From positions 1 through 64,000 of the forward strand of contig JAKSZP010004222.1 of assembly GCA_022478985.1 (NCBI GenBank): a stretch of 64,000 bases of DNA. Direction: 5' to 3'. Every line of letters starts with the position of its first letter. The stretch's first letter is position 1. Under the pieces are notes generated by a model, which searched no databases, had not been told where the DNA came from, and was given only the letters and a program-made list of their open reading frames with translations. Positions 33,962 through 44,389 of the stretch are shown piece after piece. The position numbers and the translations under genes were made by a program. Source of the stretch: Massospora cicadina (Eukaryota > Entomophthoromycota > Entomophthoromycetes > Entomophthorales > Entomophthoraceae).

Positions 33962-34199
33962 AAGAATTGATATAATCAAGTTTATCTTCAATGTGATATC
34001 TCTCTTTCAAGTTAGATATAAATAAATTTTATGTAATTATTTTAGGTATTTATATTGCTCTAAAACATATTCTTATATAAAAATCTACTAACACTTTATA
34101 TTTGTTATCCAATTAATTTATCTTGTGTAAAAACTTTTTTACTATAATACCTATTTCTCAAACCTTATCAAAAAGTACCTAAAAGTTTCCTTAAAATAT

Positions 34200-34870
34200 G
34201 CCTATTTTTTATAGTAATAGCTCCTATACCCAATAAAGTTTTCTTCAAAACCACACCAAAGTTATATATGTTATTCTAATAAAGACAATGTTTTTTATAA
34301 TCAAGGCATCTATACCTTTAACCCCTTTCTTCACTATAGTATAATTAATTAATTATCTCATGATATCAATTACACATTATAGATAGTTATTTCTCTAATT
34401 TATAAAACCTCTTTACCTTTACCTAAATTAACTATAAGTGATATCTACAGTTTTACCATTCTTATATTAGGGCTTTTATACCCAAATCTCTTACAAAAAT
34501 AAGGAAAGCTATATTCAAAAACTACATAATTCTATATCAATGCTATTATACCCATATCATTTTTCCAACTTGTCAATTTTATTTAAACACTGAAAGTTGT
34601 AATACTTATAATCAAGGCTTCCATAATTATATACTTTTTCTAACTTATCACTTATGTTTACCATAGGTATTTCGTACTAGTTAGTTTTTATTATGTTTAA
34701 GAGTCCATATTCACAAACTTTATTTTGTTTCTTACTTGAAGTTATAAGTAGTTTTTATATATTTGTGTTTCTTGTATCAATTCAAAATACCCAAACCCCT
34801 TGTCAAGAATTAACTTTTGTTAAAATCTATATACTTGTAACTCTTTAATAAAGACTCTCATGTTCATAAT
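34200..34870 (+). repeat. AT-rich degenerate tandem repeat
   Basis: A motif like aatcaaggcttctatac recurs near 34214, 34307, 34470, 34542, 34616, 34700 and 34853, mostly 72-93 bp apart with two double steps. Units are strongly diverged. Similar motifs occur at 49485, 49558 and 49648. Confidence 0.4.
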
Positions 34871-34951
34871 CCTTTACTTTAAGCAATGAGGATCAACCCC
34901 ATGATCTGGATTGTGCCATGTACCCTTTTATATATAAGAAAGATCCCAAAC

Positions 34952-35246
34952 TGTTGGACATTTGCCTTTGTAGCTGAAAAATAAGAATGTGTTAGGTCAA
35001 ATTCAGCAGAAAAGGGAAAATGTCAGCCACTTGCAATTCTCTAATGCTACTAAGAGTGATTTTAACAAAGATAAAATTGATTATATCAAGGATATCATCC
35101 AAAAGGCTCTGGACAATTCACAGTGGAACCCTATTAAACTTGTAACACCATTTTGAAACCTGCATGGGCACTAAACATAAAATCAAACAGTTGGATTACT
35201 CTGACCACACAACAGACCTAGAGCAACCAGTGGAAGGTACTCCCCC
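34952..35246 (+). repeat. 5' LTR of element B, left part
   Basis: Starts tgttggacatttgcc, matching tgtcagacatttgcc at the 3' LTR start. It aligns with 46058-46350 at roughly 85 percent identity by eye. It ends at the ccccc target of element C (35242-35246). Confidence 0.9.
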
Positions 35247-35891
35247 TGTAATGGATCAGGAGGCACCTGATCTGTACATTGATTTGGATCAGGTGGAGTT
35301 CAATCCAAATGTGGCCCTGATTCAATGGTCATCAGATTTGGTAAGTTTGGAACTGGGCAAAATTGCCATCCCAAATCTGAATTACCTCTGCGGAATGATG
35401 ACAGGCTTATATGGGGTATGTATGGTGATCCGGTGGGATGGCAGATCTTTGCTAACAATGTGGTGGTCAGGGCTCAGAAGAGTCTAACTAAAAGAAAGCT
35501 TATTTGATATTTGTAGCGCATTATTTATGGGAATATGCTGCAGCCCTGTAGGGAAGTTGTGTCTTCTATGAGAAAATCAGAAATAAAGGATTTTGCTAAG
35601 CTCAGATTTTATTAAATCTATTAGTAAAATAGTCATATTGGATTAAAGTCATGAGCTCCGCCAGTGAGCTCAGTGTGGCGTTGGCATCATTCTTGGCCCT
35701 TTCCTGGTCCCAGACCCTGCTACTGATGTGCAGCGTCATGAGAACAGTGGTTTGAGAATACATGGCAATGATGAGACATGGCAGTCAGGTTTGGGGATGG
35801 GCCTCTGCAGGCCTGTACCTAGTATGGTCAGTAACTTGGCTCTTACTACCCAATTCTTTCATTGTGTATTGGAACAAACCCACCCATTACA
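35247..35891 (+). repeat. 5' LTR of chromovirus C
   Basis: Starts tgtaatggatca and ends acccacccattaca, as does the 3' LTR. 645 bp. It contains a TATA-like stretch (35521-35527) and a candidate transcript start (35555). Confidence 0.95.
35521..35564 (+). promoter_or_regulatory. Candidate promoter and transcript start of element C
   Basis: A TATA-like ttattta (35521-35527) lies 28-34 bp before agttgtgtct (35555-35564). The latter is exactly complementary to agacacaact (35894-35903) just after the LTR. If transcription starts near 35555, the RNA 5' end can pair with the primer site, as in Tf1. The block is conserved in the 3' LTR (40468-40477). Confidence 0.55.
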
Positions 35892-35903
35892 TTAGACACA
35901 ACT
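35892..35903 (+). promoter_or_regulatory. Self-primer binding site of element C
   Basis: ttagacacaact begins directly after the LTR. Ten of its bases (35894-35903) are the reverse complement of 35555-35564. It does not begin with TGG, so ordinary tRNA priming is unlikely. Confidence 0.6.
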
Positions 35904-36063
35904 CTAATACTTTCTTGTCAGTTTTGTGGGGCCCCAAGAAGAGGAGGTGGTCCCAGGCAAGGAGGAATGGTACTGCCATGTGTTGATGGTGGTGATGGTG
36001 AGATTCTCACTCACGTTCATAATAAGAGAGGTGATCTGAGTGTGTGGTTTGAGGCCTGTAAGG

Positions 36064-36880
36064 ATGGAGGAACGCCAAGGGGGACCTGTATACCCAAAAG
36101 GTTGGGCAGCTTTGCCTATGGAAGCCTTAGAGAAGATTCACCAAGTGGTGTCTCAGATTCTTTTTCAGGTGCGGTTGGCTCAAGCAATGGGTGGTGAGAC
36201 CCCTTTCTCATTGCAGATTGCACAGATCGTGGAGGCACTACCCCTGGAACTTTCCAGGTGGGTGCAAGATTTGGTTAAAGAGCAAGGACGCCTGCCTGGA
36301 TCCATGGATGAGTGTGTGGACTGGATTGACTGGGTGGCTTGTCCATATGAGGCGCAGGACAAGGCGTGGTCAGCTCTGCTGATGGTGGGTCAGGACTGAG
36401 GTTTGGTGAAAGAATATGGGCGGATTTTCTGGCCATTGGTGAAAGCAGCGAGAGTCTCAGATTTGCAATCATCACAAATGTTCAGACAAGGGCTGCAGGT
36501 GGACATGTTAACTGCCATGGCGGCTGCTAAAGTTCAGGGTTTGTTGGCAGAGGAGATTGCCTTGGCAATGCAAGTGGAAAAGCAATTGGTGTTGATATGG
36601 AACTGGAGAGAAGATTCAATGTCCCCAGGAAGGGTCCAGTCACCTGTCATTGCTAGCAGAGGACGAGGAGGCTGGTGGGGTTCTCCAAGGAATTTTAGGA
36701 ATATCCATGGGGATCCCATCAGGGTAGCGGTGAGGAGTCAGAAAGAACAGGCCAGGGACCCAGGCAGAGCTATAGTCCCAGACCTACTTTACCTGCAAAT
36801 TTGCAATCCAAGAAGGCTTCTAACATTAAACCTTCTTCTTTGCTTTATCCTAGGTTATTTATTCTGGTTAAGTTATAATC
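36064..36880 (+). pseudogene. Gag of chromovirus C
   Basis: One frame runs from ATG 36064 (MEERQGGPVYPKGW) to about 36830 with a single internal TGA at 36397-36399. The upstream ATG at 36040 is in frame, but its extension has no gag-like character. The helical segment EALPLELSRWVQDLVKEQGR (about 36230) and a basic Arg/Gly-rich C-terminus (SRGRGGWWG, about 36655) fit capsid and nucleocapsid roles. No CCHC knuckle is seen, as in some chromoviruses. It would form the particle that packages element RNA. Confidence 0.7.
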
Positions 36881-36889
36881 ACATGGCTG

Positions 36890-37230
36890 GACCAAGAAGG
36901 TGCTGGCTCTGGTGGATACAGGGGCCAAGAAAAATTCTTTGGAGTTTGCCTTAGCAGAACGTTTGCAGTTGAAAATGAGAAGGGGTCCTGAGGTAGTGTT
37001 CGCTGATGTATTTAGAAGAGCCCCATCATGGGTTCTGGAGCCCTTGATTGTCCTTTGGCAGAACCCCTTCTGGTTGAAAGAGGGTTTCTGTGTGATCTGG
37101 AATCTTGCCCACCCCGTGGTGCTGGGATGCAATGGTGGCACTGTTTCCAGCCATGGATTGGTGTGTTGCATAAAACAATTACCCTATCACCCCAGATTGG
37201 ACCTCAGATGATGTGGAAGATGGAGGTTGG
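36890..37230 (+). pseudogene. Protease of chromovirus C
   Basis: VLALVDTGAKKNSLEFALAE, starting near 36896, carries an intact aspartic-protease DTGA motif. The domain continues through VVFADVF and, after a frameshift near 37130, a LGMQWWHCFQPWIGV-like end. It would process the Gag-Pol precursor. It lies in a different frame from gag, so the original junction cannot be told from decay. Confidence 0.8.
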
Positions 37231-37239
37231 GGTGACGTT

Positions 37240-38230
37240 CCAAGTGGATGCAGAAGCTTAGGGGGAATGCAGGAGGTAGAGCTCTCATCTGAATACAGTG
37301 ACTTTGTTGAGATATTTGGTCCCATCGGAAGTTCATCTTTATTCCTCTATGGGTTCTTTTGCATTTTTGTAAAAAGTTTAAGGAGGGATCAGATATTCCC
37401 AGGTGATGTCCGGTCTATGCTCTAAATGAACAGGCCAGGGAAGCATTGGAGAGCCATGTGGAGTCCATGTTGAACAAGGGTTTGATTGAGCCCTCCATGT
37501 ATCCAGTGGTGTCTCCTGTGTTGTTAGTACCAAAGGCGAGTGGCGATTTATGCCCATGTGTGGATTTCTGACGTTTAAACATGGTCATGTAGCCAGATCC
37601 ATATCCAATGCCCCTTTTGGAGGACATTCTTCTGATGGTTATTGGATGCACAATGTTTAAAAAGCTTGATCTTGCAGATGCGTTTAATCAGATTCTGGTG
37701 AGACTGGAGCATTAACAATACACGGCGTTCAAGTGCCACCTGGGGGTGTACCAATATTGGGTAATGCCATTTGGGCTTATGAATGCTCTGGCAGTGTTCC
37801 AACAGATGATTGACCATGTCCTTGGGGAGGATGATAAGATGATGCTGTGCTGCTTATATGGACAATATTATAGTGTTCTCGCGGTCCCAGGAAGAGCACA
37901 TATGAGATGTTCAGAAAGTTCTGGGGGTGATTGGCCAAATGGGTTTAAGGTTGAAGCCCTCCAAGTGCGAGTTCAACTGGAGTTTGGTGATGTTTCTCAC
38001 AACGTGGTATTCCAGAATGTATTGGAAGTGTCCAGAAAGCTTTGGGCAGTATGGGCATGGAAAGCCCCCATGGATCAGATGGGGGTGCAAAGTATTTTTT
38101 AGTACTTTGAACTTCCTTCATCAGTTTGTGAAGAATCTTTCCCAGACAGCCTTACTGCTCATGAGTTTGACCCAGGACGTTCTGTTTGTATGGGGGAGGG
38201 AGGAAGCACAGATGTTTGAGTTACTAAAGG
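37240..38230 (+). pseudogene. Reverse transcriptase of chromovirus C
   Basis: Ordered blocks are MLNKGLIEPSMYPVVSPVLL (37465-37530), KLDLADAFNQILV (37660), VMPFGLMNALAVFQQMIDHV (37765) and the active site YMDN (37855-37866). The active site is YLDD in live elements; its second Asp codon is changed to AAT. GLRLKPSKCEFNWS and NFLHQFVKNLSQTA follow. Stops and frameshifts separate the blocks. Confidence 0.9.
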
Positions 38231-38700
38231 GTAAGTTACTTACCACACCTGTGCTGGCCCATCTGGATCCCAGGAAACCCTTCATGGTCAAAATGGATGC
38301 CTCAAATTATGCTGTGGGGGTGGTATTGCTTCAGGAGGGGGAAGATGGGTTGGAGCATCCGTGTGTTACTTCAGCTGCAAGCTGATCCTCGCAGAAATGA
38401 ACTACCCAATATACAATAAGGAACTGCTGGCAATGATGGCAGCCTTGCATGAATGGCAACACCACCTGCTCTATGCCCAGCATCCTTTTGTCATCCAAAC
38501 GGACCACAAAGCCTTAGAGTACTATCGCCAACCCAGGAAGATAAACCAGCGACAAGCCAGATGGCATGTGGAGTTGGTCCGCTATGATTTCTGGGTGAAG
38601 TACAGGCCTGGCGATTTAAATGTCCTGGCGGATTGTTTGAGCCAAGATGGAGCTTTTGTGTATGAGAAGGGGAATTGGAGGAGTTCAACACAGCGACGAT
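38231..38700 (+). pseudogene. RNase H of chromovirus C
   Basis: PFMVKMDASNYAVGVVL (38280) then, after a frameshift, YPIYNKELLAMMAALHEWQH and IQTDHKALEYY (38410-38530), ending RPGDLNVLADCLSQ (38605-38645). All four catalytic-acid blocks are recognisable. It removes the RNA strand after copying. Confidence 0.9.
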
Positions 38701-38799
38701 GCTCCAAACAGATCAATTTGTGATGGTTGAAGATGGGGGTGAGTTAGGGGAGGAAGTTTGCTGGAAGCAGAAGAGTGCATAGTTCACATAAAGGCTGAA

Positions 38800-39590
38800 A
38801 TCCAAAATGACGGAGGGTCAGCTGCACTGGTACCATGCGGATTTCATGAAGAGGGTTGGGGTGCTATACCATAAGTCGCGTGTATGGGTATCTAATTCAT
38901 CATTACAGTGGAAGGTAATCTGAGCTTCTCATGATCATCTGCTGGCAGGTCACCCGGGAGTAGGGAAGATGATGGAGTTGGTACAGTGGGAGTATTCATG
39001 GATGGGCCTTTGTAAGGATGTCCAGAAGTACATGTGGGAGTGTTTGGTATGTGCAAAGTCAAAGCCATCGAGAAAACCACCATTGAGTAAGTTGAATCCA
39101 TTGCCAATACTGCAGACCCCTTGGAGTTCAATCAGCGCCGATTTCATAGTGGAACTTCCAAGGGTGCAGGGAAAGGACGCGATTATGGTGGTCATGGATA
39201 GACTTACCAAATACGCTGAGTTCTTCTCATGCACTGATAATTTTTTGGTGAAGGATGCGGCAAGGGTTTTCATCAATAAGGTGTTTTCCCATCATGGATT
39301 ACCTGAGGAGATCATTTCAGATCGTGGCCCACAATTCATTTCAAGATTCTGGTCAATTATACTGGGAAGTTTGGAAATTAGACCAGGTTGGTCCTCAGCG
39401 TACCATCCACAATCCAATGGTCAAACAGAGAGGGTGAACCAGATACTTGAACAGTATCTGCAGTGTTATGTGTCAATTGACAGGATGATTGGGTATCATG
39501 GGTCCAGATGGCTCAGTTTGCTTACAACAACCACTCTTAATCCTCATCAGGAATGTCACTGTTTTTATGAACCATGGAATCAATCCTAAA
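38800..39590 (+). pseudogene. Integrase core of chromovirus C
   Basis: The zinc domain reads DHLLAGHPGVGKMMEL, then CLVCAKSK (38935-39065). The catalytic triad is kept: SADFIVELP (39138), IISDRGPQF (39310) and SNGQTERVN (39415-39440). 38969-39589 is one open frame of 206 codons, the longest in this element. It inserts the cDNA into the target. Flanking frameshifts still break the polyprotein. Confidence 0.9.
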
Positions 39591-39989
39591 TTGAACGTGG
39601 GATCTGCAGGTGGCGTATGCCAGGGAGTGGATGAAATAATTTGTACCATGTCAGAAATCAGAAAGACGCTATGGGGAAACTTGGAGCTGGTGGTAGCTTG
39701 GCAGAAGCAGCAGGCAGATTGGCGGAGGGTGCCAGATCTGGCGTTTGAACCTGGGGACTGGGTTTTGGTAGCAGCCAAGAAGTATGCCATCCCAGTCAAG
39801 ATTTGTAAGCTGGGTCCAAAGTTTCTGGGCCTATACTAGATCATCCAAGCTATTAATTGGGTTGCCTTCAAGTTGAGTTTACCAGTAGGTTCCAGAGCCC
39901 ATCCAGTGATTCACGCTTCCAAGCTACAGGCCTTTGGGGGTGAGGGGCCAGAGCGCCCCAGTCTGCTGAATCCTAGATAAGGGGAGGTA
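39591..39989 (+). pseudogene. Integrase C-terminal linker of chromovirus C
   Basis: The sequence PDLAFEPGDWVLVAAKKYAI (39730-39785) and KLGPKFLGLY (39805) is the barrel-type domain (GDxVxxxxKN...KLxxKxxGPF) found after Gypsy integrase cores. It leads into the chromodomain with one frame change. Confidence 0.8.
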
Positions 39990-40142
39990 TTAGAATATGA
40001 GGTGGAACAGATACTTGATGCCAAGTGGGTGAGAGGCCGACAGCAGCTGTTGGTGAAGTGGAAGGGCTATCTGGTAGAGGAGTTGACATGGCAAATGATG
40101 GAGGACTGTGCGCGGTACCCAGAGAAGATCTGGGAGTTCTGA
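39990..40142 (+). CDS. Chromodomain at the end of integrase, chromovirus C
   Basis: 51 codons ending in TGA: starts LEYEVEQILDAKWVRGRQQL and continues VKWKGYLVEELTW. The aromatic/acidic start EYEVEQIL, the KWKGY core and the TW at the end of the fold are chromodomain hallmarks. In chromoviruses it steers integration to heterochromatin marked by methylated histone H3. The stop lies 17 bp before the 3' LTR. Confidence 0.9.
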   Translation, partial: LEYEVEQILDAKWVRGRQQLLVKWKGYLVEELTWQMMEDCARYPEKIWEF

Positions 40143-40148
40143 TCTTCA

Positions 40149-40159
40149 CAGGGGGGTGA
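40149..40159 (+). promoter_or_regulatory. Polypurine tract, chromovirus C
   Basis: caggggggtga lies directly before the 3' LTR and is the expected primer for second-strand synthesis. Confidence 0.8.
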
Positions 40160-40803
40160 TGTAATGGATCATGAGGCACCTGATCTGTACATTGATTTGG
40201 ATTGGGTGGAGTTTAATACAAATGGGGCCCTGATTCAATGGGCATCAAATTCAGTAAGTTTGGAACTGGGCAAAATCGCCATCCTGAATCTAAATCGCCT
40301 CCACAGAATGATGACAGGCTTACACTGGGTGTGGATGGTGATCCAGTGGGATGGCAAATATTTGCTAATGATGTGGTGGTCAGGGCCCAGAAGAGTCTAA
40401 TTAAAAAAAAAGCTTATTTGATGTTTGCTGCACATTATTTAAGGAAGATGCTGAAGCCCTGTAGGGAAGTTGTGTCTTCTACAAGAAAATCAGAAATAAA
40501 GGATTTTGCTAAGCTCAGATTTTATTAAATTTATTAGTAAAATAGTCATATTGGACTAAAGTCATGAGCTCCGCCAGTGAGCTCAGTGTGGCGTTGGCGT
40601 CATTCTTGGCCCGTTCCTGGTCCCAGACCCTGCTACTGATACGCAGCGTCATTGGAACAGTGGTTTGAGAATATGTGGCAATGATGAGACAAGACGGTCA
40701 GGTTCAGGGATGGCCTCTGCAGGCCTGTACCTAGTATGGTCAGTAACTTGGCTCTTACTACCCAATTCTTTTGTTGCATATTGTCGCAAACCCACCCATT
40801 ACA
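40160..40803 (+). repeat. 3' LTR of chromovirus C
   Basis: 644 bp, starts tgtaatggatca and ends acccacccattaca, followed by the ccccc TSD. Differences from the 5' LTR are mostly transitions (24 of 31 in the first 243 bases, counted by eye). Confidence 0.95.
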
Positions 40804-40808
40804 CCCCC

Positions 40809-41267
40809 AACCATAACCAAGTCCTTCACAGCACCTATGCGGGACCTCCCCCTTTTTATAAGCATGGTGGAAGTCCCCCAAGGTAAAACTATTTTCTCTA
40901 GCGGTGATTAGTTGAAGTAAATCAAAACCTTATCTCATGGTTGTATTCTGCATCAAAACCTCAATTATCATTTTCCCAAAAAGTAACTCATATTTTCCAT
41001 GATTTGATAGGAGAGTATATCATATTTCCTAATTCATAATGCATCAAAGCTATTCCAAATTTATTCTCAAATTCCCAAAACCCTCAAAATCAGTTTAAAT
41101 ATGGATTGGGTGGATATCAAGAGGATTGTTTTTTCATTACCCCCACACTCCTAATAAAACCTTTTTAAAAATAAGTTTTTATTAGAGTTTATTTTAATAT
41201 TTTTCAAAGCTTTTGTGGGACCCAGCAGCGTAAGCACCAGCGAGCACAAGAGAGCTGGATTCCTAAA
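40809..41267 (+). repeat. 5' LTR of element B, right part
   Basis: Resumes with aaccataaccaagtcc after the C insert and ends ggattcctaaa, aligned with 46349-46812. The TATA-like cccctttttataagc is near 40848. Confidence 0.9.
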
Positions 41268-41270
41268 AAT

Positions 41271-41285
41271 TGGTGCTCATTACAG
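41271..41285 (+). promoter_or_regulatory. Primer-binding-site-like motif, element B
   Basis: tggtgctcattacag, one base different from the A and E motifs, three bases after the LTR. Confidence 0.6.
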
Positions 41286-41359
41286 GGGTCCCATGTACAC
41301 TACAAAAATTATCAGCAAAAGAGACTTCAACCTTGAAACCCTCCCACTTTTCTCTTAAC

Positions 41360-42200
41360 ATGGAATCACATTTAGTTGCTCTGGAAAAGCAACTAACAAG
41401 CGCTCTATCCTGACTCAATGAACTTGAGCAGTGCTATCTAAAAGAATGTTTTAAAGACAAGTATATCCCTGGTGAAGGGAGCATTGCTACATTTTTGTAT
41501 GTTTACAAAGCTGCCATGGATGGTACAACTGACAAGCAAAAAGTATGACACAACCTAACTTGTTTATGCCAGTTAGCACAAGGGATGATAGTACCCCACC
41601 TGAACTCTGGGTACACCTGGTCAGAGGTGAAGGAGGCTCTTTTGGCTGAATTTGGGTCAAAGCAGAGTTTACATTGAGAAAAACAGGCCTTTATGCGAAA
41701 AGCATGTATGAGGGTGAATTACTTATTGCCTTTGCTGAACGATTTTACCTCTCTGTGCAAAGGTTGTCCACCTCCAACATGCTTACCCTTGATGATGTTA
41801 TCACCGCCCTGTTATCTGGGTTAACTTCTCAGCCCTCTATAGCTAGACATATAATATCAGCGAAACACTACTTTAGGAACATCCATGACATCAAGGAGGC
41901 TTTGTTAGATGTGGCCAAACTTCATGTATGTGCCACAACAAATGAATCTGAGGTGAAAACTTTTGCTCTCACCACTGAAGAGCTATCACCTGTTAAACAG
42001 TTGAGGGTGAGCTCACCTGTGCCTATCCTCCATGCTAAATCTGCTCCTTCAGTGCAACTCAAAAAGGTTATCACCTCTTCTTATGAATCAAGGCCCTGTA
42101 AAGTATAACAATTACACGCCCACACAATATCACTAAAGCTTTGGTGCCTACCCATCCAGCTAAACTGGTAAATGCGCGCGCCCTAAGGCTATTCAATCTC
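41360..42200 (+). pseudogene. Gag of element B
   Basis: It starts MESHLVALEKQLTSALS at 41360. The capsid block DKYIPGEGSIATFLYVYKAA follows near 41455, then HLNSGYTWSEVKEALLAEFG. After a frameshift the 144-codon open frame 41674-42108 carries SNMLTLDDVITALLSG and a Ser/Lys-rich tail. Where the zinc knuckle is expected (42090-42130) only CKVYNNYTPTQYH is left. The A/B/E/F capsids clearly belong to one family. Confidence 0.85.
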
Positions 42201-42550
42201 CTGTGACCATCTCTCCTACCTCCATTGTGGCCTTTCCAGTTGTGGAGATTACCCTTGGGGATGAATCTGAGGGGGGTTATGATAACATTGGTTACTACAT
42301 CTTGGGAGCCCCTGCAGAAATAGATGTGCCTGATCATTTGAATGCTGGAGGAGTTGATGAGACCACCATACCTGAGGAAACGTACCTCAGCCAAATACTA
42401 GGGTGTCCAAAAGTTATTGACACTGCCAGCGACAGTGACAAATTCTTAGCTGGATTGATACGCCATCTTCAGCGGGTTCATCCCATAAAATCCATCATGG
42501 ATAAATACCCCGAGACCGCCAAAAAGCTAACCTCCACCTTTTAACTCAAG
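42201..42550 (+). pseudogene. Gag-protease linker, element B
   Basis: Acidic open frame of 113 codons (42203-42544). It includes GYYILGAPAEIDVPDHLNAG and YLSQILGCPKVIDTASD. Element A has the same block at 6170-6400 (GYYVLGASVEVGIPER). It has no recognised domain, but conservation in two elements shows it was part of the polyprotein. Confidence 0.65.
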
Positions 42551-42589
42551 GAGGTCTTAGCTTTGTCACCTAAGTTTGTAGGAACACCA

Positions 42590-42910
42590 CTAAGGTTGAA
42601 GTGGTCATTCAAAAGGCCTGAATATTAGCTATCCTGGACACTGGCTCCCCAGTCAACGTGATCTCCACTAAGCTTATTAAAAAGATAAAGCTAGCGCCTG
42701 ACTTGGAGTACACGCAAGAATTTGGGACTGCTGGCCCCAACAATACACGTGCTATTGGGTATACTCTTCCCTTCCCATTTAATTTGGGAAGCTTATCCTA
42801 TCAGCCCCTGCTGTGGCTTTAGACAACAACGCAAATGATATGCTCATTGGCACTCTATTTAAGATTGAGTATGAAGGAATAATGAACCTAAAGCAAGGGG
42901 TCCTCTCATT
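42590..42910 (+). pseudogene. Protease of element B
   Basis: AILDTGSPVNVISTKLIKKI (42630-42690) carries an intact DTGS active site. The C-terminal part, LIGTLFKIEYEGIMNLKQ, is at 42843-42896 after a frameshift. Confidence 0.85.
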
Positions 42911-44300
42911 ACTCAACTATGAAGTCCCATTAGTCTTATACAATAAAGAGTCCATCAAGCACATTTACTCTTGCCTGGTCAAATACCTTTTTTCAGCTAT
43001 AACCTTGCCTTATTCCACTTCTGGGCGCAACACAAAGAAATTGCCCAATTCAGTGGATGCTGGGGATAGTATCCCTTTCTACGCTGTAGATGAGGTTTTG
43101 ATTAAGCCTGGTGAACAAAGAGTGGTTGACACTAAGATAACACTTCAAATCCCACATCATTGCTTGTTGCACCTCGTAAGTATTGAGGGCGTTAGTCCCT
43201 TGGAGCCTCATGTCTTTTCTGAGATACTAGACCCAGCCTACCAGAGGCCAATCACCATTCTACTAGGGAACCTCACCAGAAAGGACATGATCATATGAAA
43301 GCACCAGGAGATTGGCAGAGGTTTTCTACTTCCAGTAGAGGACATTGAACATATCCACTCCATTGGCTCTATGGCAGATTTAGGCTTACCCATGGACAAC
43401 ATGGTTTTCACCTTGCCCAATGTTAATATTTTGAATAAACTGACCCCAGAGGAGTTAGAAAAAGTTCATGCCTTGTTAGATGAATACGGTGACATACTTT
43501 TTAAATTGGAAACTGCTATGGCCACATGAAGGGCTGGTGCCAATCCATTGATGTGGTTGATTCCCAGCCTATTAGGTACAAACCTTATCGCAAGTCAAAG
43601 GTGGAGGAATAACAAATGAGGATGGAGCTTTAGCAGTTATTAGACTTGGGGTTACTCATTACTTCACAAAGCCCTTGGTCTTCACCCCTCTTACTAATTT
43701 AAAAGAAAAACGGAGGTCATCAGATAGTTATGGTTTACCATAGGTCAAATAGCCTCACTAAGAAGGATAGCTATCCTATCCCTAGCATTGATGATGCCCT
43801 GGCCCAACTCTCTGGCTCTAACTTCTTCTCCACCATGGAATTGGCCAGTGGCTATTGGCAAATGGATCGTTTTCCTCAAGGTCAGGAGAAATGCGCTCTT
43901 ATTTGTAGTGAAGATCTCTTCCAACCCACACACTTACCCCAAGGGTTGTGCAACGCACCTGCCTCTTTCCAGTGTGCAATGGATCACATCTTGCAGGACC
44001 TCAGTAACTTTTGTCATTGTCCATCATGATGACATCACACTGTTCTTAAAAACCTTCAACAAACATCTTGATCACTTGAAGGAGGTGTTTCAACGGTTAT
44101 GTAAGTCTAATATTAAGTTGAAGCCCTCAAAGTGTACCTTCTTCAAAGGAAATTGGATTTCCTTGGCCACTCCATTTCCCAAGAAGGAATTCAACCCATG
44201 TAGGACAAGGTCAAAGCCATCTCAAAAATGCGCCCCCTAAAAATCTACAGGATATTCAGGTATATCTAAGGATGATAGGAAATTACCATCAGTTCATCCA
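42911..44300 (+). pseudogene. Reverse transcriptase of element B
   Basis: A linker (DTKITLQIPHHCLLHLVSIE, 43129-43180) leads to the RT domain. This has LTKKDSYPIPSIDDALAQL (43750-43805), ELASGYWQM and LPQGLCNAPASFQCAMDHIL (43935-43995). After a frameshift the active site is VHHDDIT (44019-44039): both Asp are present, but the preceding YL is HH. IKLKPSKCTFF follows at 44115. The open frame 43788-44240 overlaps in another frame and is a shadow. Confidence 0.85.
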
Positions 44301-44389
44301 TAAGTTCGCCCAACACAGTGAGACCCTTGTCCAGCTATTAACCAAGAATACCCATTTTTATTGGGGTGCTGAACAAAATGCCGATTTTG

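Larger units (their letters stand above)
31163..34946. other. Very AT-rich gene-free stretch
   Basis: 3.8 kb without an open frame longer than about 60 codons. Recognised inside are a 45-bp LINE insertion (33917-33961), a hairpin motif (33882-33907) and a degenerate AT-rich repeat (34200-34870). The remainder is low-complexity AT-rich DNA whose origin I cannot tell. Confidence 0.5.
35247..40803 (+). mobile_element. Chromovirus C (complete Ty3/Gypsy element with chromodomain)
   Basis: 5,557 bp with LTRs of 645 and 644 bp, a perfect ccccc TSD (35242-35246, 40804-40808), a self-priming-type primer site, gag, protease, RT, RNase H, integrase and a terminal chromodomain, and a polypurine tract. 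It sits inside the 5' LTR of B; the homologous uninterrupted site is at 46343-46352. Its LTRs differ at about 31 of the first 243 bases, so it is old and frameshifted, but it is younger than B. Confidence 0.95.

Noticed and set aside
36180..36475. Minus-strand open frames across chromovirus gag
   Set aside because: They are antisense shadows of the gag frame without domain similarity.
43788..44240. 150-codon plus-strand frame as a separate gene
   Set aside because: It overlaps conserved RT blocks in a shifted frame; only the part after the natural frameshift (LKPSKCTFF) belongs to RT.
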